Positions 53,369 to 64,000 are shown, counted from the first letter of the stretch. The stretch: DNA of 64,000 bases from Micromonospora sp. WMMD882 (GCF_027497255.1 NZ_CP114903.1:1798001-1862000); one strand, 5' to 3'. Notes: generated by a model not told the origin, from the letters alone. Numbers and translations are program-made.

Positions 53369-54340
53369 ATGCGACAGCGACCGCTCGGCCGAAGCGGGCT
53401 GGCGGTTTCCCGGCTCGCGCTCGGCACCATGACCTGGGGCCGGGACACCGACGCCGACGACGCGGCCGCCCAGTTGAAAAGCTACCTCGACGCGGGCGGC
53501 AACCTGGTCGACACGGCCGACGTCTACGGCGACGGTGACGCCGAGGCGGTGATCGGGTCGCTGCTGGGCGCCCTGGTGCCCCGCGACGACCTGCTCATCG
53601 CCACCAAGGCCGGGCTGCGGCCGGGCACGGAACGCCGCCGGGACGGCTCCCGCGGGCATCTGCTGCGCACCCTGGACGCCTCGCTGCGCCGGCTGGGCAC
53701 CGACCACGTCGACCTGTGGCAGGTGCACGGGTACGACCCGGACACGCCGCTGGAGGAGACCCTCTCCGCGCTGGACCACGCGGTCACCAGCGGCCGGGTC
53801 CGGTACGTGGGGGTGTCGAACTTCTCCGGCTGGCAGACCGCCCGGGCCGCCGCCTGGCAGGCCGCCTATCCCGGCCGCGCGCCAGTGGTGGCCGCCCAGG
53901 TGGAGTACTCCCTGCTGGAGCGGGGGGTCGAGCGGGAGGTGCTGCCCGCCTGCGCGGCGCTCGGGCTGGGCGTGCTGCCGTGGTCGCCGCTCGGGCGGGG
54001 GGTGCTGACCGGCAAGTACCGGCACGGCCGGCCGGCGGACTCCCGGGCCACCTCGGCGCACTTCGGCCCGTTCGTCGCCACCTACCTGGAGCCGCGCTGC
54101 TCCAGCATCGTGGAGGCGGTGGCCACCGCCGCCGGTGGGCTCGGCGTGTCGCCCCTGGAGGTCGCGCTGGCCTGGATCCGGGACCGGCCGGGCGTGGTCG
54201 CGCCGATCCTGGGCGCCCGGACGGTGGGGCAGCTCCTCGGCGCGCTGCAGGTCGAGCGGATGACCCTCCCGGAGGAGATCACGGTCGCCCTGGACGACGT
54301 CTCCGCGGTGCCGGTCGGCTACCCGGAGCGGGACGGCTGA
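53369..54340 (+). CDS. Aldo/keto reductase
   Basis: 323 residues from ATG 53369. Catalytic tetrad by family pattern: Asp in VDTADVYGDGDAEAVIG, its Tyr (VYG), Lys in LIATKAGLRPG and His in DLWQVHGYDPDTPLEE, followed by VGVSNFSGWQ and the NADPH-binding GVVAPILGARTVGQL. Cytosolic NADPH-dependent reductase of an aldehyde or ketone; physiological substrate unknown. It is divergent from the F420-type gene with 163 bases between starts. Confidence 0.92.
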   Translation: MRQRPLGRSGLAVSRLALGTMTWGRDTDADDAAAQLKSYLDAGGNLVDTADVYGDGDAEAVIGSLLGALVPRDDLLIATKAGLRPGTERRRDGSRGHLLRTLDASLRRLGTDHVDLWQVHGYDPDTPLEETLSALDHAVTSGRVRYVGVSNFSGWQTARAAAWQAAYPGRAPVVAAQVEYSLLERGVEREVLPACAALGLGVLPWSPLGRGVLTGKYRHGRPADSRATSAHFGPFVATYLEPRCSSIVEAVATAAGGLGVSPLEVALAWIRDRPGVVAPILGARTVGQLLGALQVERMTLPEEITVALDDVSAVPVGYPERDG

Positions 54341-54395
54341 CCCCGTCCGGGGCGAGGGGTGGCGGCGCGCGGCGCGGCTGGGCAGCATGGACCCC

Positions 54396-54587
54396 ATGGA
54401 CTACGAATACGCGCCGCTGCGGTTGCCGCCGAACGTCGACCGGTTGACCGCCGCGGCGCAACTGGCGATCCAGGCGGAGTACTCGGGTTGGGAGCTGGCC
54501 CGGGTGCGGCTCTACCGCGACGGCACCCGGCAGGTGGTGCTGCGGCGTCGCCGGGTCGCCCAGCCCCAGCCGGGGCTGTCCTACTGA
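54396..54587 (+). CDS. DUF5703-like small protein
   Basis: 63 residues from ATG 54396 (MDYEYAPLRLPPNVDRLTAA); an ATG nine bases upstream is also possible. The sequence AQLAIQAEYSGWELARVRLY with RDGTRQVVLRRRR is a compact conserved actinobacterial family. Basic C-terminus. No domain of known function. It follows the aldo/keto reductase gene and ends at a strong hairpin. Confidence 0.75.
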   Translation: MDYEYAPLRLPPNVDRLTAAAQLAIQAEYSGWELARVRLYRDGTRQVVLRRRRVAQPQPGLSY

Positions 54588-54627
54588 CCTCGTCCCCGGG
54601 CCGGGCGGGCCCGGCCCGGGGACGAGG
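54588..54627. terminator. Perfect 19-bp stem bidirectional terminator
   Basis: CCTCGTCCCCGGGCCGGGC (54588-54606) pairs exactly with 54609-54627 around GG. It starts at the base after the DUF5703-like stop and lies 7 bases from the convergent gene ending at 54634. Confidence 0.88.
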
Positions 54628-54633
54628 CGACCG

Positions 54634-55293
54634 TCAGTGGGTGTGCCCGAGCTCGCCGTCCTCCGCGTCGACGAACGGGTGCTCGTCGAGGCGGCCGACC
54701 AGCCGGTCGTCGGCGGCCGGCTGGAACGGGCCCACCGGGTCGTCGTCGTCGAACGACTCCAGGTCGACCGGCGTGCCGACCTCGCTGACCATCACCACCC
54801 CGTCGAGCGGCTCCAGCTCCGGCACGTCCAGGGCGCTCAGCGAGCCGTCGCCGCTCTGCAGCAGCTCCAGCACCGCCTCGCCGACGCCCTCCACCGGGGC
54901 CGGCTCGTCCTCGGCGGGAGTGCCCTCGCGGCGGGCCGCCTCGGCGGCCCGGATCAGGGCGGCCACGCTGGGCACCCGGTAGTCGCGGCGCTGCCGTACG
55001 GAGATCACCTGCGGGTGCGGGTCGGTCGGCTCGGCGTCCTGACCGGCGGCGCCGAAGTGCGCGTCGGCCTCGTCCGGGTCGATCGCCTCCACGTCCCACG
55101 GGGTCACCTCGCCGAAGGCGTCGAGGAGCTGCTCGTCGTAGGCGAAGGAGGCGTTGTTCAGCTCGACGTACGCCTGCCAGACGTCGTCGTCGTCGACCCG
55201 GCCCTGGGCGACGCGTACGGCGGCCAGGTGCCGACGGGCCGCGTCGATCACCCGTTCGAGGGCAGCGTCCAGCTCACCGTGCTGGTCGGTCAT
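54634..55293 (-). CDS. Conserved acidic actinobacterial protein, function unknown
   Basis: 219 residues from ATG 55293 (MTDQHGELDAALERVIDAAR). An N-terminal helical part (RHLAAVRVAQGRVDDDDVWQ and ELNNASFAYDEQLLDAFGEV) is followed by an acidic, Pro-containing stretch ending in LGHTH. No membrane segment and no catalytic motif. Its length and sequence resemble a small actinobacterial family; it is 64 bases downstream of the M20 peptidase gene on the same strand. A regulatory or chaperone-like role is possible but unproven. Confidence 0.7.
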   Translation of the reverse strand: MTDQHGELDAALERVIDAARRHLAAVRVAQGRVDDDDVWQAYVELNNASFAYDEQLLDAFGEVTPWDVEAIDPDEADAHFGAAGQDAEPTDPHPQVISVRQRRDYRVPSVAALIRAAEAARREGTPAEDEPAPVEGVGEAVLELLQSGDGSLSALDVPELEPLDGVVMVSEVGTPVDLESFDDDDPVGPFQPAADDRLVGRLDEHPFVDAEDGELGHTH

Positions 55294-55357
55294 GTGAGAA
55301 GTCCCTTTCGCACATCGGGGGAGGAAGCGGTGCCGGACCACGTCGCGGCGCGGCCGG

Positions 55358-56683
55358 TCAGCAACTGCGGAGGAAGCGGTCGAGAACCCGCACGCCGAAC
55401 TGTAGCCCGTCCACCGGCACGCGCTCGTCGATGCCATGGAACAGCGCGGAGAAATTCAGGTCCGGTGGCAGCCGAAGCGGGGCGAACCCGAAGCAGCGGA
55501 TGCCGAGCCGGGAGAACGCCTTGGCGTCGGTGCCGCCGGAGAGCATGTACGGCACCGGCCGGGCGCCCGGGTCCTCGGCCCGCAGCGCCGCCGACATCGC
55601 CGCCACCAGCGCCCCGTCGAAGGTGGTCTCCAGGGCGGGCTGGCGGTGGATGTACTCGATGTCGAACCCGGGCCCGACCAGCTCACGCAACTGCTGCTCC
55701 AGCAGCTCGGACTGGCCGGGCAGGCTGCGGCAGTCGATGGTGGCGCTGGCCCGGCCGGGGATGACGTTGTCCTTGTAGCCGGCGGCCAGCCGGGTCGGGT
55801 TGGCGGTGTTGCGGATGGTCGCGCCGATGATGTTGGCGATCGGGCCGAGCTTGGCGATCGCGGTCTCCGGGTCGTCCGGGTCGATCTCGATGCCGAGGAC
55901 GTCGGAGATCTCGGCGAGGAACGACCGTACGGTGTCGGTGACCGTCACCGGGAAGCGGTGCCGGCCGATCCGGGCGACCGCCTCGGCGAGCGCGGTCACC
56001 GCGTTGTCGTCGTGCACCATCGAGCCGTGCCCGGGGCGGCCCCGGGCGTGCAGCCGCAGCCAGTCGATGCCCTTCTCGGCGGTCTCGATCAGGTAGAGCC
56101 GGGTGGCGTCGTCCACCGTGTAGGAGAAGCCGCCGACCTCGCCGATCGCCTCGGTGCAGCCCTCGAAGAGCTCCGGCCGCTCCTCGACGAGGTGGTGCGC
56201 GCCGTAGTCGCTGCCGGCCTCCTCGTCGGCGGTGTACGCCAGCACGATGTCGCGCGGCGGGCGGACGCCGGTGCGCTGCCAGTGCCGGACCACGGCGAGC
56301 GCCATCGCGTCGAAGTCCTTCATGTCGATCGCGCCCCGCCCCCAGAGGTACCCGTCGCGGACCTCGCCGGAGAACGGGTGCACCGACCACTCGTCGGGGT
56401 CGGCCGGGACCACGTCGAGGTGGCCGTGCACCAGCAGCGCGCCGCGCCCCGGGTCGGCGCCGGGGATCCGGGCCACCACGTTCGCCCGGCCGGGAAGGGA
56501 CTCCACCAGGGTCGACTCGACGCCCACCTCGGCCAGCTTCTCCGCGACGTACTCGGCGGCGCGTCGTTCCCCGGCGCTGGTGTCGTTGTCACCGGTGTTG
56601 GTGGTGTCGATGCGCAACAGGTCACGGCAGAGCGCCACGACCTCGTCGGTGGGGTCGGGCACGGCGGAAGCGACGTCGGTCAT
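55358..56683 (-). CDS. M20-family metallopeptidase/dipeptidase
   Basis: 441 residues from ATG 56683. Metal and catalytic motifs: LLVHGHLDVVPADPDEWSVH (His, Asp), LWGRGAIDMKD, YTADEEAGSDYGAHHL (general base Glu-Glu), ETTFDG, and ARPVPYMLSGGTDAKAFSRL (C-terminal His-equivalent region with Asp). It belongs to the M20/M25/M40 di-zinc peptidases, close to acetylornithine deacetylase/succinyl-diaminopimelate desuccinylase and dipeptidases. No neighbouring arg or dap genes, so a general dipeptidase is more likely. Confidence 0.9.
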   Translation of the reverse strand: MTDVASAVPDPTDEVVALCRDLLRIDTTNTGDNDTSAGERRAAEYVAEKLAEVGVESTLVESLPGRANVVARIPGADPGRGALLVHGHLDVVPADPDEWSVHPFSGEVRDGYLWGRGAIDMKDFDAMALAVVRHWQRTGVRPPRDIVLAYTADEEAGSDYGAHHLVEERPELFEGCTEAIGEVGGFSYTVDDATRLYLIETAEKGIDWLRLHARGRPGHGSMVHDDNAVTALAEAVARIGRHRFPVTVTDTVRSFLAEISDVLGIEIDPDDPETAIAKLGPIANIIGATIRNTANPTRLAAGYKDNVIPGRASATIDCRSLPGQSELLEQQLRELVGPGFDIEYIHRQPALETTFDGALVAAMSAALRAEDPGARPVPYMLSGGTDAKAFSRLGIRCFGFAPLRLPPDLNFSALFHGIDERVPVDGLQFGVRVLDRFLRSC

Positions 56684-56878
56684 GCGGTCTTCATACCAGC
56701 CGGGGATGTCCGCCACGAGTCCGCGACCGGTTTCGACGTACCGGCGGTCGGGTACCGCCGCTGCCGTGGCACCGCCACGCCGGACCGACGACCGGTCGCC
56801 GGCCCGCCCGCCGGTCGCGGCGGCGCCGGGGGCGTCCGGGGCGCGGGTCCGCGCCGTCCGCCCGCCGAGGAGGCACCC

Positions 56879-57490
56879 ATGAGCGTCCCGTTGCCGCCGT
56901 TGCCGCCCGCCGCCGGTGACGAGGGGTACCGGCCGGGTGGTCGGAGCCTGGTCGACGTCGTCGACGAGGAACACCGCCGGATCGCCGCGGTCGCCGGTGA
57001 GCTGGCCGCCCTCGACCCGGACGAGCCCCGCTGGCGGGAGGTGGCCGACGTGTTCGCCGCCGCCGTGTCGCGGCACCTCTCCGCCGAGGAGCAGTACCTC
57101 TACCCGGCGCTGCGCCGGGCGCTGCCCGACGGGGACGCGCTGGCCGACCGGGAGATCGAGACCGACACGGCGCTGCTGCGCGCCCTCAAGGCCGTCGACC
57201 GGGCCGGCCCGGGGCAGGGCGCCGAGCTGCTGCGGGGATGGCAGCGGCACGTGACCGCCGTCGAGCCGGCGCTGGCCGGGCTGCGCGCGGTCGCCACCGA
57301 GGCGGAGCTGATCCGGTTGGGCAACCGGCTGGAGATCGCCGAGGAGGCCGCGCCGACCCGCCCCCATCCGGGCACGCCGGCCACTGCGCCGTGGAACCGG
57401 ATCGTCGAGCCGGCCGTCGGGGTGGTCGACAAGGTCCGCGACGCGGTCACCGGACGCCGGACGCGCCTGGAGGACCTTGACCGGGATTGA
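56879..57490 (+). CDS. Hemerythrin HHE-domain protein
   Basis: 203 residues from ATG 56879, with GAGGAGG upstream. HHE-domain histidines appear in DVVDEEHRRIAAVAGELAAL, SRHLSAEEQYLYPALR and GWQRHVTAVE, giving a di-iron site of the hemerythrin type with the Glu in EEQ. The C-terminus is an Ala/Pro/Arg-rich extension. Such proteins sense or store oxygen, iron or nitric oxide in the cytoplasm. It lies 91 bases upstream of the LysR-type gene. Confidence 0.85.
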   Translation: MSVPLPPLPPAAGDEGYRPGGRSLVDVVDEEHRRIAAVAGELAALDPDEPRWREVADVFAAAVSRHLSAEEQYLYPALRRALPDGDALADREIETDTALLRALKAVDRAGPGQGAELLRGWQRHVTAVEPALAGLRAVATEAELIRLGNRLEIAEEAAPTRPHPGTPATAPWNRIVEPAVGVVDKVRDAVTGRRTRLEDLDRD

Positions 57491-57581
57491 CGGGGCACGA
57501 TCGGCTCATCTTTCTTTCATCGGAGAGCTTCGAAACACGAAGGGTCTTCCGGATACCTGCGACCAGTCCTACCGTCACGTC

Positions 57582-58556
57582 ATGAACCTGGAGTTGCGAC
57601 ACCTCAGGGTGGTCTGCGCGATCGCGGAGACCGGCAGCGTGACGAAGGCGGCCTCGACGCTCGGACTGGCTCAACCGGCACTGACCGCGCAGCTCCAGCG
57701 CATCGAACGGGTCCTCGGTGGCGCGCTGTTCGACCGGGACCGGCGGGGGGCCCGGCCCACCGCGCTCGGTGAGCTGGTGCTGGCCCGGGCCCGGGTGCTG
57801 CTGCCGGCGATGAAGGGGCTGCAGGACGAGGCGGCCCGGCTGGCCAGCGCCGGGGACGCGCTCAGCCGGTACCGGTTCGGCGGGGTGAACAGCCCCATCC
57901 TGGGTCGGCTGGTCCACCGGATCGCCGCCGAGCAGCCCAACGCCCCGATCAGCACGTACGCCTCCTGGTCGGTGGACGAGCTGTCCCAGCTCGTGCTCAA
58001 CGGCCGGCTCGACTACGTGCTGACCGGGGTGTGCGGGGACGCCGCCCCGTCGGCGGAGTTCGGGTTGAGCTGGCGGGAGGTGGCGGTCGACCCGGTCTTC
58101 GTGATGCTGCCGGAAACCCACCAGCAGGCCGGGCGGGACGAGGTGGCCCTGGTCGACCTGCGGTCCGAGCAGTGGGTGGCGGCCCCCGGCGACGGCTGCT
58201 TCGGCGACTGTTTCGCCGCGGCCTGCGCCCGCGCCGGCTTCACCCCCCGCAAGGTGTACGAGACGGACGTCCGGGGCTGCGTCGACCTGGTCGAGGCGGG
58301 CGTGGCGGTAGCGCTCTGCCAGGCCACCTTCCGCCCGGTGTCCGGCCTGGTCACCCGACGGCTGGCCGGGAACCCGCTGCGCTGGCGGCTGATGCTGGGC
58401 TGGCATCCGGAGTCACCGGCGGCCCACTTCGCCGAGGAGGTGCTGGCCTCGGCGACGACCGCGTACGCCGACTCGCTCGCCCCGCACCCGGCCTACCTGG
58501 AGTGGCTGGTGGACAACCCGGACTTCGGCGCGCGGACGAACACCTCGGTGTGGTGA
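57582..58556 (+). CDS. LysR-family transcriptional regulator
   Basis: 324 residues from ATG 57582 (MNLELRHLRVVCAIAETGSV); upstream frame to 57477 excluded. Winged HTH: TKAASTLGLAQPALTAQLQR and GALFDRDRRGARPTALGELV. Effector-binding domain follows (residues 90-310) with FGGVNSPILGRLVHRIAAE. The last ~25 residues (HPAYLEWLVDNPDFG) are a short extension seen in Actinobacteria. Divergent target genes are not next to it; its target and effector are unknown. Confidence 0.92.
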   Translation: MNLELRHLRVVCAIAETGSVTKAASTLGLAQPALTAQLQRIERVLGGALFDRDRRGARPTALGELVLARARVLLPAMKGLQDEAARLASAGDALSRYRFGGVNSPILGRLVHRIAAEQPNAPISTYASWSVDELSQLVLNGRLDYVLTGVCGDAAPSAEFGLSWREVAVDPVFVMLPETHQQAGRDEVALVDLRSEQWVAAPGDGCFGDCFAAACARAGFTPRKVYETDVRGCVDLVEAGVAVALCQATFRPVSGLVTRRLAGNPLRWRLMLGWHPESPAAHFAEEVLASATTAYADSLAPHPAYLEWLVDNPDFGARTNTSVW

Positions 58557-58602
58557 CCGGCCCGCCCAGGTGCGAAGTCCCGACGACCGGGTAGGTACCC
58601 GG

Positions 58603-58863
58603 ATGACCGACGACGCGACCAGCCCGCCCGACGACGCGACCGACCCGCCCGACGACCGGGAGACCGCCCGGAGGACCGCCGCGGCGGCCACCGCCGCCAG
58701 CCGGGCGGTGGAGTCCTTCCTGCGCGGCCTGCCCGCCGTCCCGGACCCGGCGCACGTCGCCGAGTACGCGAACCTGCTCAGCCGGGAGGAGCGGGCGCAC
58801 GCCGACCGGCGGGCGGCGGTGGACGCGCTGGGGTTGACCATCGGCAGCCTCGAACCGGAGTGA
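58603..58863 (+). CDS. Small conserved protein, function unknown
   Basis: 86 residues from ATG 58603 (MTDDATSPPDDATDPPDDRE). A disordered acidic/Pro N-terminus repeats TD-PPDD, followed by a helical region (AAATAASRAVESFLRGLPAV and AEYANLLSREERAHADRRAA). No catalytic motif. It sits 46 bases after the LysR-type gene on the same strand. Low complexity weakens the call, but the C-terminal helical half looks coded. Confidence 0.6.
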   Translation: MTDDATSPPDDATDPPDDRETARRTAAAATAASRAVESFLRGLPAVPDPAHVAEYANLLSREERAHADRRAAVDALGLTIGSLEPE

Positions 58864-58906
58864 GGGCGGCCGGCGGCGGGTCGGCCGCGCGACGCCACCG
58901 CCGGGC

Positions 58907-59257
58907 TCAGCGTACGGTCAGCGGGTCGTGGCCCAGGTCGAGCAGCGCGTGCCGCCAGCCGTCGTCGGCGTTGCCGCCGGCCGGGCGGCGCGCGGTCAGC
59001 GCGTCGATCCGGTCGACGGCGTCCCGCATGGTGCGGACGTCGTCCCCGGTGAGGTCCACCTTGCGTTTGCGGAGCACGGCCAGGATCTGCCGGCCCGGCT
59101 CGGGCAGGTCCAGATCCGGGTCCGGCCCGAACGCGTCCTCCCCGGACCCGCGGGTCAGCAACCACTGCCGCAACTGCTCGGAGGGCATGTTGACCCGGGC
59201 GTGGAAGTCGTCCCACAGCAGCTCCACGTCCGCGTCGATCCTCGTCTCGCGTGCCAT
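58907..59257 (-). CDS. DUF3140 family protein
   Basis: 116 residues from ATG 59257 (MARETRIDADVELLWDDFHA). RVNMPSEQLRQWLLTRGSG is the typical DUF3140 core, followed by LPEPGRQILAVLRKRKVDLT and a C-terminal helical part. Family members are small, helical and of unknown function. Its ATG shares a base with the TGA of the upstream 56-codon ORF, so it is translated from the same transcript as that ORF and probably the ClpC-type ATPase. Confidence 0.85.
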   Translation of the reverse strand: MARETRIDADVELLWDDFHARVNMPSEQLRQWLLTRGSGEDAFGPDPDLDLPEPGRQILAVLRKRKVDLTGDDVRTMRDAVDRIDALTARRPAGGNADDGWRHALLDLGHDPLTVR

Positions 59258-59427
59258 CACGTCTCCTCTCCGGGCCCGGACGGCCCGGGCCGTGGGGGTT
59301 CTCCGTCCCCGGCCAGCGCGCCCGGACCCTCCGGCGGGACCTGGACCCGGGCCGGGTTCGCCGTCGGCGGGGCCGCGATGGGCTCCGGCGTCTCGACGTC
59401 CTCGGCGCTCTCCTCGGGTTCGCTCAC
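59257..59427 (-). CDS. 56-codon ORF between the ClpC-type gene and DUF3140
   Basis: GTG 59427 with GGAGGA ~5 bases upstream, ending at TGA 59257-59259 which overlaps the DUF3140 start (TGATG). The peptide begins VSEPEESAEDVETPEPIAAP, is acidic at the N-terminus, Pro-rich throughout, and ends PSGPGEET; no structure is expected. It begins 12 bases after the ClpC-type stop. Spacing and the two-sided coupling favour a real, disordered small protein, though it could also just link translation of its neighbours. Confidence 0.55.
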   Translation of the reverse strand: MSEPEESAEDVETPEPIAAPPTANPARVQVPPEGPGALAGDGEPPRPGPSGPGEET

Positions 59428-59439
59428 CGGCTCCTCCGC

Positions 59440-61989
<2,550 letters not shown>

Positions 61990-62082
61990 GGCATGCCCCC
62001 CGAACGGTCGGTGACGAGACCTGACACGCAGGGCTACCCGAGGGTCGCCCCGACAAACGCCGCCGGATGGCAGGGTGGGGGG

Positions 62083-62514
62083 ATGGACACTCCACCGCTG
62101 CTGATCGTGGACGCGGCAAACGTCGTCGGCTCCCGCCCGGACGGCTGGTGGCGGGACCGGGTCGGCGCGACCACCCGCCTGCGCGACCGGCTGGTGCCGG
62201 TGGGTCCGGCCGGCGTGCCCCCGGAGCTGCCCGCCCCGGTCGAGGTGGTCCTGGTGGTCGAGGGCGTGGCCCGGGACGTCCCGGCCACCGAGGGCGTGCG
62301 GGTGGTCTCCGCGCCGGGCTCGGGTGACGACACGATCGTGGCGCTGGTGACCGAGGTGACCGACCGCCGGCGGGTGGTGGTGACCGCCGACCGCGGGCTG
62401 CGGGAGCGGGTCACCGCGCTCGGGGCGGAGGTGTACGGGCCGCGCTGGCTGCGCGGCGAGGGACAGCCGGACCGGTCCGGCCCCGGACAGCCGCGCCGCT
62501 CCGGCCCCGGGTAG
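62083..62514 (+). CDS. NYN/PIN-like (YacP-related) domain protein
   Basis: 143 residues from ATG 62083 (MDTPPLLIVDAANVVGSRPD), with a GGGTGGGGGG tract upstream. The nuclease-type acidic residues are VDAANV (first Asp), GSGDDTIVALV and TADRGLRERVTALGA (later Asp), in the layout of NYN/PIN-like RNase domains. Ends in a short SGPGQPRRSGPG repeat tail. Divergent from the ClpC-type gene with 93 bases. Probably an endoribonuclease, but the Asp set is partial so activity is uncertain. Confidence 0.75.
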   Translation: MDTPPLLIVDAANVVGSRPDGWWRDRVGATTRLRDRLVPVGPAGVPPELPAPVEVVLVVEGVARDVPATEGVRVVSAPGSGDDTIVALVTEVTDRRRVVVTADRGLRERVTALGAEVYGPRWLRGEGQPDRSGPGQPRRSGPG

Positions 62515-62642
62515 CCGCGCCGGGCGGCCGGTCCCGGCGGGCGGGAGACGGACACCGGGGCGGTAACGCCGCACGGCGTGTTTTCTTTCCCGGACGGGAA
62601 TAGGCTCTAATGGAGTCCTCCCCGCCCCCAGGAGGTTTCGCC

Positions 62643-62903
62643 GTGGCGAGCGTCGCCGAGCTCAAAGCCGCCATCGATGTCGCGCTCCAACAGATCGGTG
62701 AAGGGCAGACAGCCGTGCAGGCAGCCGGTGAGAAGCTGGCCGAGGCCCAGCAGACCCTGGCCGGCGCGCTGGAGGGCAGCGGCCACGAGACCGTCGAGGC
62801 GGCCCAGGCCTCGCTGACCCAGGCCAGCCAGGAGCTGGAGGAGTGTCTCGCCGCGACGCTTGTCGCGGTGGAGCAGGCGCAGCTCTACGTCTCCACGCTC
62901 TGA
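62643..62903 (+). CDS. Small helical Ala/Gln-rich protein (DUF6244-like?)
   Basis: 86 residues from GTG 62643, with AGGAGG seven bases upstream; the frame opens at 62610 without support. All-helical, hydrophilic, no cysteine except one (ELEECLAATL), no WXG motif: VASVAELKAAIDVALQQIGE, AAGEKLAEAQQTLAGALEG, TLVAVEQAQLYVSTL. Similar small helical proteins recur in Micromonospora genomes as the first gene of a group. It is 3 bases upstream of the next gene, so co-translated. The DUF number is from memory. Confidence 0.65.
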   Translation: MASVAELKAAIDVALQQIGEGQTAVQAAGEKLAEAQQTLAGALEGSGHETVEAAQASLTQASQELEECLAATLVAVEQAQLYVSTL

Positions 62904-62906
62904 CCC

Positions 62907-63905
62907 ATGTCGATCATCGAGGATATCGGGGCGCAGGTCCGCGCCGCCTCCGACGAGTTGCCGCTGGCCCCGCTGGCCCAGGCGCTGGAGAAGTTCGCCC
63001 TGGCCACCGAGCGGCTGCGGTGGGTGCGCCAGGAGTCGTCGAACCCGATGGGGGTGCCGGAGCTGTCGGCGGCCGTCGAGCACGCCGAGTCCGCCGGGCA
63101 CGCCCTGCGGGTGGCCCAGGAGCAGCTCGCCAGCTACCTGGCCGCCGTCGGACTGGGCGCGGACGGCGCGCCGGCCGGCCGTCCGCAGCCCCGGCAACCG
63201 GCGCACGACGCCCCCCGCGACGACGCGCCCCCGCCGGGCACGGTCCCGGCCGACGACCCCACCCCGGCCCCGGCGGTGCGCCGCTGGTGGGCGGTGCGGG
63301 TGGCGGAGCTGACCGGCGGCGCCGAGGGCGAGCCGAGCGGGCCGGACGAGCAGGTCACCGACGCGCGGGAGCTGCTGCGCCGGGTGGTCGGCGGGGTGAG
63401 GGCCGGCGACCGGTCCCGGGTGCACGCCGAGCTGCGGCGGGCCCACGCGGACGTGGGCCTGGGCCTGGCCACGGTCACTCCGCCGCTGCTGCGGGAGCTG
63501 GCCGGGGAGCTGCTCGGGCACCCGCCCAAGGCGCCGGACCTGCCGAAACTGCGCGACGCGCTGGACGGCCGGGTCCGTGACCTGCTGCCCGGTCTGCCGC
63601 CGCCGGTGCTGGAGACCGTGCTGACCCGGGTCTGTCGGATGCCCCCGCCGAAGCAGCGCGCCGAGGAGGAGCAGCCGCACCCGGCGGACCCGGCGGTCGC
63701 CGCCGGCGTGCTCACCGGCCTGCTGCTGGAACGACTCGGCCGGGACCTGCCCGAGGAACGTCCCGACGACGGCGCAGCCGACCGGGGCGGCGGGCCGGGG
63801 CCGGACGCGACGCGCCGATCCGGGGCCGCCGGGGCCGGCCACGATCCGGCGGGCCGACCGCGTCCGCCGGCCCCCCCGAGCGCCGGGCCGGGCCGGCATG
63901 GCTGA
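62907..63905 (+). CDS. Helical protein with Pro-rich linker, function unknown
   Basis: 332 residues from ATG 62907. N-terminal ~85 residues are helical (DIGAQVRAASDELPLAPLAQ, VEHAESAGHALRVAQEQLAS), then a Pro/Ala/Asp-rich linker (residues ~90-130), then a helical domain (VTDARELLRRVVGGVRAGDR, LLRELAGELLGHPPKAP) and a disordered tail. No catalytic motif, signal peptide or membrane helix. It shares the helical N-terminus style of the small gene before it and overlaps the next gene by 8 bases. Confidence 0.65.
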   Translation: MSIIEDIGAQVRAASDELPLAPLAQALEKFALATERLRWVRQESSNPMGVPELSAAVEHAESAGHALRVAQEQLASYLAAVGLGADGAPAGRPQPRQPAHDAPRDDAPPPGTVPADDPTPAPAVRRWWAVRVAELTGGAEGEPSGPDEQVTDARELLRRVVGGVRAGDRSRVHAELRRAHADVGLGLATVTPPLLRELAGELLGHPPKAPDLPKLRDALDGRVRDLLPGLPPPVLETVLTRVCRMPPPKQRAEEEQPHPADPAVAAGVLTGLLLERLGRDLPEERPDDGAADRGGGPGPDATRRSGAAGAGHDPAGRPRPPAPPSAGPGRHG

Positions 63906-64000
63906 CCGCCGGGCACAACTGGTGGGACGGGTCCGGGGTCTGCTCTCCGAGGCGTTGGGGTCGACCCGGGGCCGGCTGGCCGCCGCCCGCGCCGAGCTGG
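63898..64000 (+). CDS. Start of a gene of unknown function (3' partial)
   Basis: ATG 63898 overlaps the preceding stop by 8 bases and the frame stays open to the window edge: MADRRAQLVGRVRGLLSEAL..., a basic, Arg/Ala/Leu-rich amphipathic helix. Only 34 residues are visible, too few to assign. Tight spacing makes it the third gene of the run that starts at 62643. Confidence 0.5.
   Translation, partial: MADRRAQLVGRVRGLLSEALGSTRGRLAAARAEL

Overview
The window is very GC-rich, with dense short-spaced genes and many GTG starts. It carries a Pup-proteasome locus (pup, dop, pafA, prcA, prcB, ARC/Mpa ATPase), the WYL regulators pafB/pafC and a mycothiol gene (mshC). This combination indicates a filamentous actinobacterium. 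The protein flavour and dispersed intergenic palindromes fit Micromonosporaceae (Micromonospora or a close relative). Genus is inference; no rRNA or tRNA gene was seen.

Layout. 1-2823: the end of an STM4013-type phosphatase/sulfatase-fold gene coupled to two radical SAM genes (STM4012- and STM4011-type), an uncharacterised conserved cassette. 3049-6465: a membrane Ser/Thr kinase followed by a membrane pseudokinase with the same architecture. 6618-10334: a Bcr/CflA drug exporter, a 5'-3' exonuclease and an MHYT membrane sensor. 10519-16585 (mostly minus strand): helicase HelY, a diacylglycerol-kinase-like enzyme, TatC and TatA, with a HAD hydrolase on the plus strand. 16721-28364 (minus strand): the pafC/pafB pair, pafA, prcA, prcB, an endonuclease VII-like gene, pup, dop and the proteasomal ATPase. 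A DUF3866 gene on the plus strand sits between pafB and pafA.

28533-33243: a 3Fe-4S-type ferredoxin, a conserved hypothetical, the tRNA m1A58 methyltransferase TrmI, a site-2 protease and a RecB-family nuclease. 33396-38836: a two-component system followed by a MacB/FtsX-like ABC transporter. 38894-42497: a HAD phosphatase, a secreted zinc metallopeptidase, a DUF1707 membrane protein and a secreted seven-repeat beta-propeller protein. 42607-44632: a small accessory patch with a lower-GC membrane protein, a Nudix hydrolase, an AlpA-like HTH protein and a decapitated regulator.

44892-50236: a PAC2 protein, a GntR regulator, then mshC with three coupled or adjacent conserved genes (SCO1664-type atypical kinase fold, DUF3090 zinc-ribbon protein, histidine phosphatase). 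50677-58556: a secreted lytic-transglycosylase-like protein, UppP, an F420-type oxidoreductase, an aldo/keto reductase, an M20 peptidase, a hemerythrin protein and a LysR regulator. 58603-64000: small conserved genes, a ClpC-type ATPase with a previously uncalled 56-codon partner ORF and DUF3140, a NYN-like protein, and the start of a run of helical proteins of unknown function.

Several strong hairpins mark operon ends, including one between prcA and pafA and one after the ATPase gene. Starts were chosen from Shine-Dalgarno spacing, stop/start overlaps and where family homology begins. All functional calls come from reading translated motifs; no database search was possible.
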